Source of the DNA: Rhodobacteraceae bacterium KLH11
GTDB taxonomy: Bacteria > Pseudomonadota > Alphaproteobacteria > Rhodobacterales > Rhodobacteraceae
DNA length: 35,000 nucleotides
NCBI GenBank assembly: GCA_000158135.1
Contig: DS999531.1
Coordinates: 470,606-505,605 of the forward strand
Direction: 5' to 3'
The translations under genes were made by a program, and so were the position numbers. A model generated the notes under the pieces. That model was given only the letters and a program-made list of their open reading frames with translations, did not search any database and was not told the origin of the DNA. Shown here one piece after another: positions 32,745 to 35,000 of the stretch (position 1 is its first letter; each line of letters begins with the position of its first letter).

Positions 32745-32813
32745 CGTCGCTGTTTGCGCAGCAAAAGCGACGCGCGGGAGGCAGCGTATTCGTTTACGAA
32801 TGCGCGTTCCCGC
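32745..32813. repeat. Double-hairpin unit 2 in the 23S-5S spacer
   Basis: Hairpin 1 is CGTCGCT/AGCGACG plus TTT/AAA around a 7-nt loop (32745-32772). Hairpin 2 (32774-32813) has outer stem GCGGGA/TCCCGC and inner stem ATTCGT/ACGAAT with the same GGCAGCG and GCGCGT flanks as unit 1. The stem bases differ from unit 1 in compensating pairs. Confidence 0.85.
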
Positions 32814-32904
32814 ATCTGAGCTGTCCAACTCAAGGTGTGTATGTTTTTGGCTTATTTGTTCGCCTACCGTCTCTCCTTGAGGCGGTGGGTGTCTTTCCAT
32901 TACT

Positions 32905-35000
<2,096 letters not shown>

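Overview
The window looks like a chromosomal segment of a marine Roseobacter-group alphaproteobacterium (Rhodobacterales). The evidence is the G+C-rich coding, the forms of RpoB, RpoC, L10 and L7/L12, the tRNA sequences and the style of the phenylacetate genes. This assignment is an inference, because no search could be run.

Positions 73-17838 are a phenylacetate (paa) catabolic island. A plus-strand operon carries the 3-oxoadipyl-CoA thiolase (paaJ), the phenylacetyl-CoA epoxidase genes paaABCDE and a sixth ferritin-like Paa paralogue. A minus-strand operon paaG-paaI-paaK-paaR diverges from paaZ. A fused enoyl-CoA hydratase/3-hydroxyacyl-CoA dehydrogenase (73-2166) can take the place of the separate PaaF and PaaH, which are absent here. 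Together these genes would run phenylacetate -> phenylacetyl-CoA (PaaK) -> ring epoxide (PaaABCDE) -> oxepin-CoA (PaaG) -> ring-opened acid (PaaZ) -> beta-oxidation (fused enzyme, PaaJ) -> acetyl-CoA and succinyl-CoA. PaaI is the rescue thioesterase. Three related palindromes (2240, 3436, 12361) lie ahead of the transcription units and are proposed PaaR operators. A PaaX-type regulator, a Baeyer-Villiger-type monooxygenase and a membrane-anchored alpha/beta hydrolase follow paaZ.

Positions 17880-28152 are core genome: an elongator tRNA-Met with its promoter, then on the minus strand rplJ, rplL, rpoB and rpoC, ending in a strong intrinsic terminator. The usual upstream partners rplK and rplA are not next to rplJ.

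Positions 28153-32151 are an insertion-sequence graveyard. It holds an IS3-type orfA without its orfB, a truncated IS1182-type transposase, a metallophosphoesterase, and a nested insertion. In the nest, an IS66-like element with an 8-bp target duplication splits a small transposon gene and is itself interrupted by an intact-looking IS3-family element.

Positions 32159-35000 are the 3' part of a minus-strand rRNA operon: 23S (cut by the window end), 5S and tRNA-fMet. Two structured repeat families stand out. Two 3'-half copies of tRNA-fMet lie downstream of the real gene, each followed by a covarying perfect palindrome. Two covarying double-hairpin units lie in the 23S-5S spacer. These repeats and the nested insertion are the least ordinary parts of the window.
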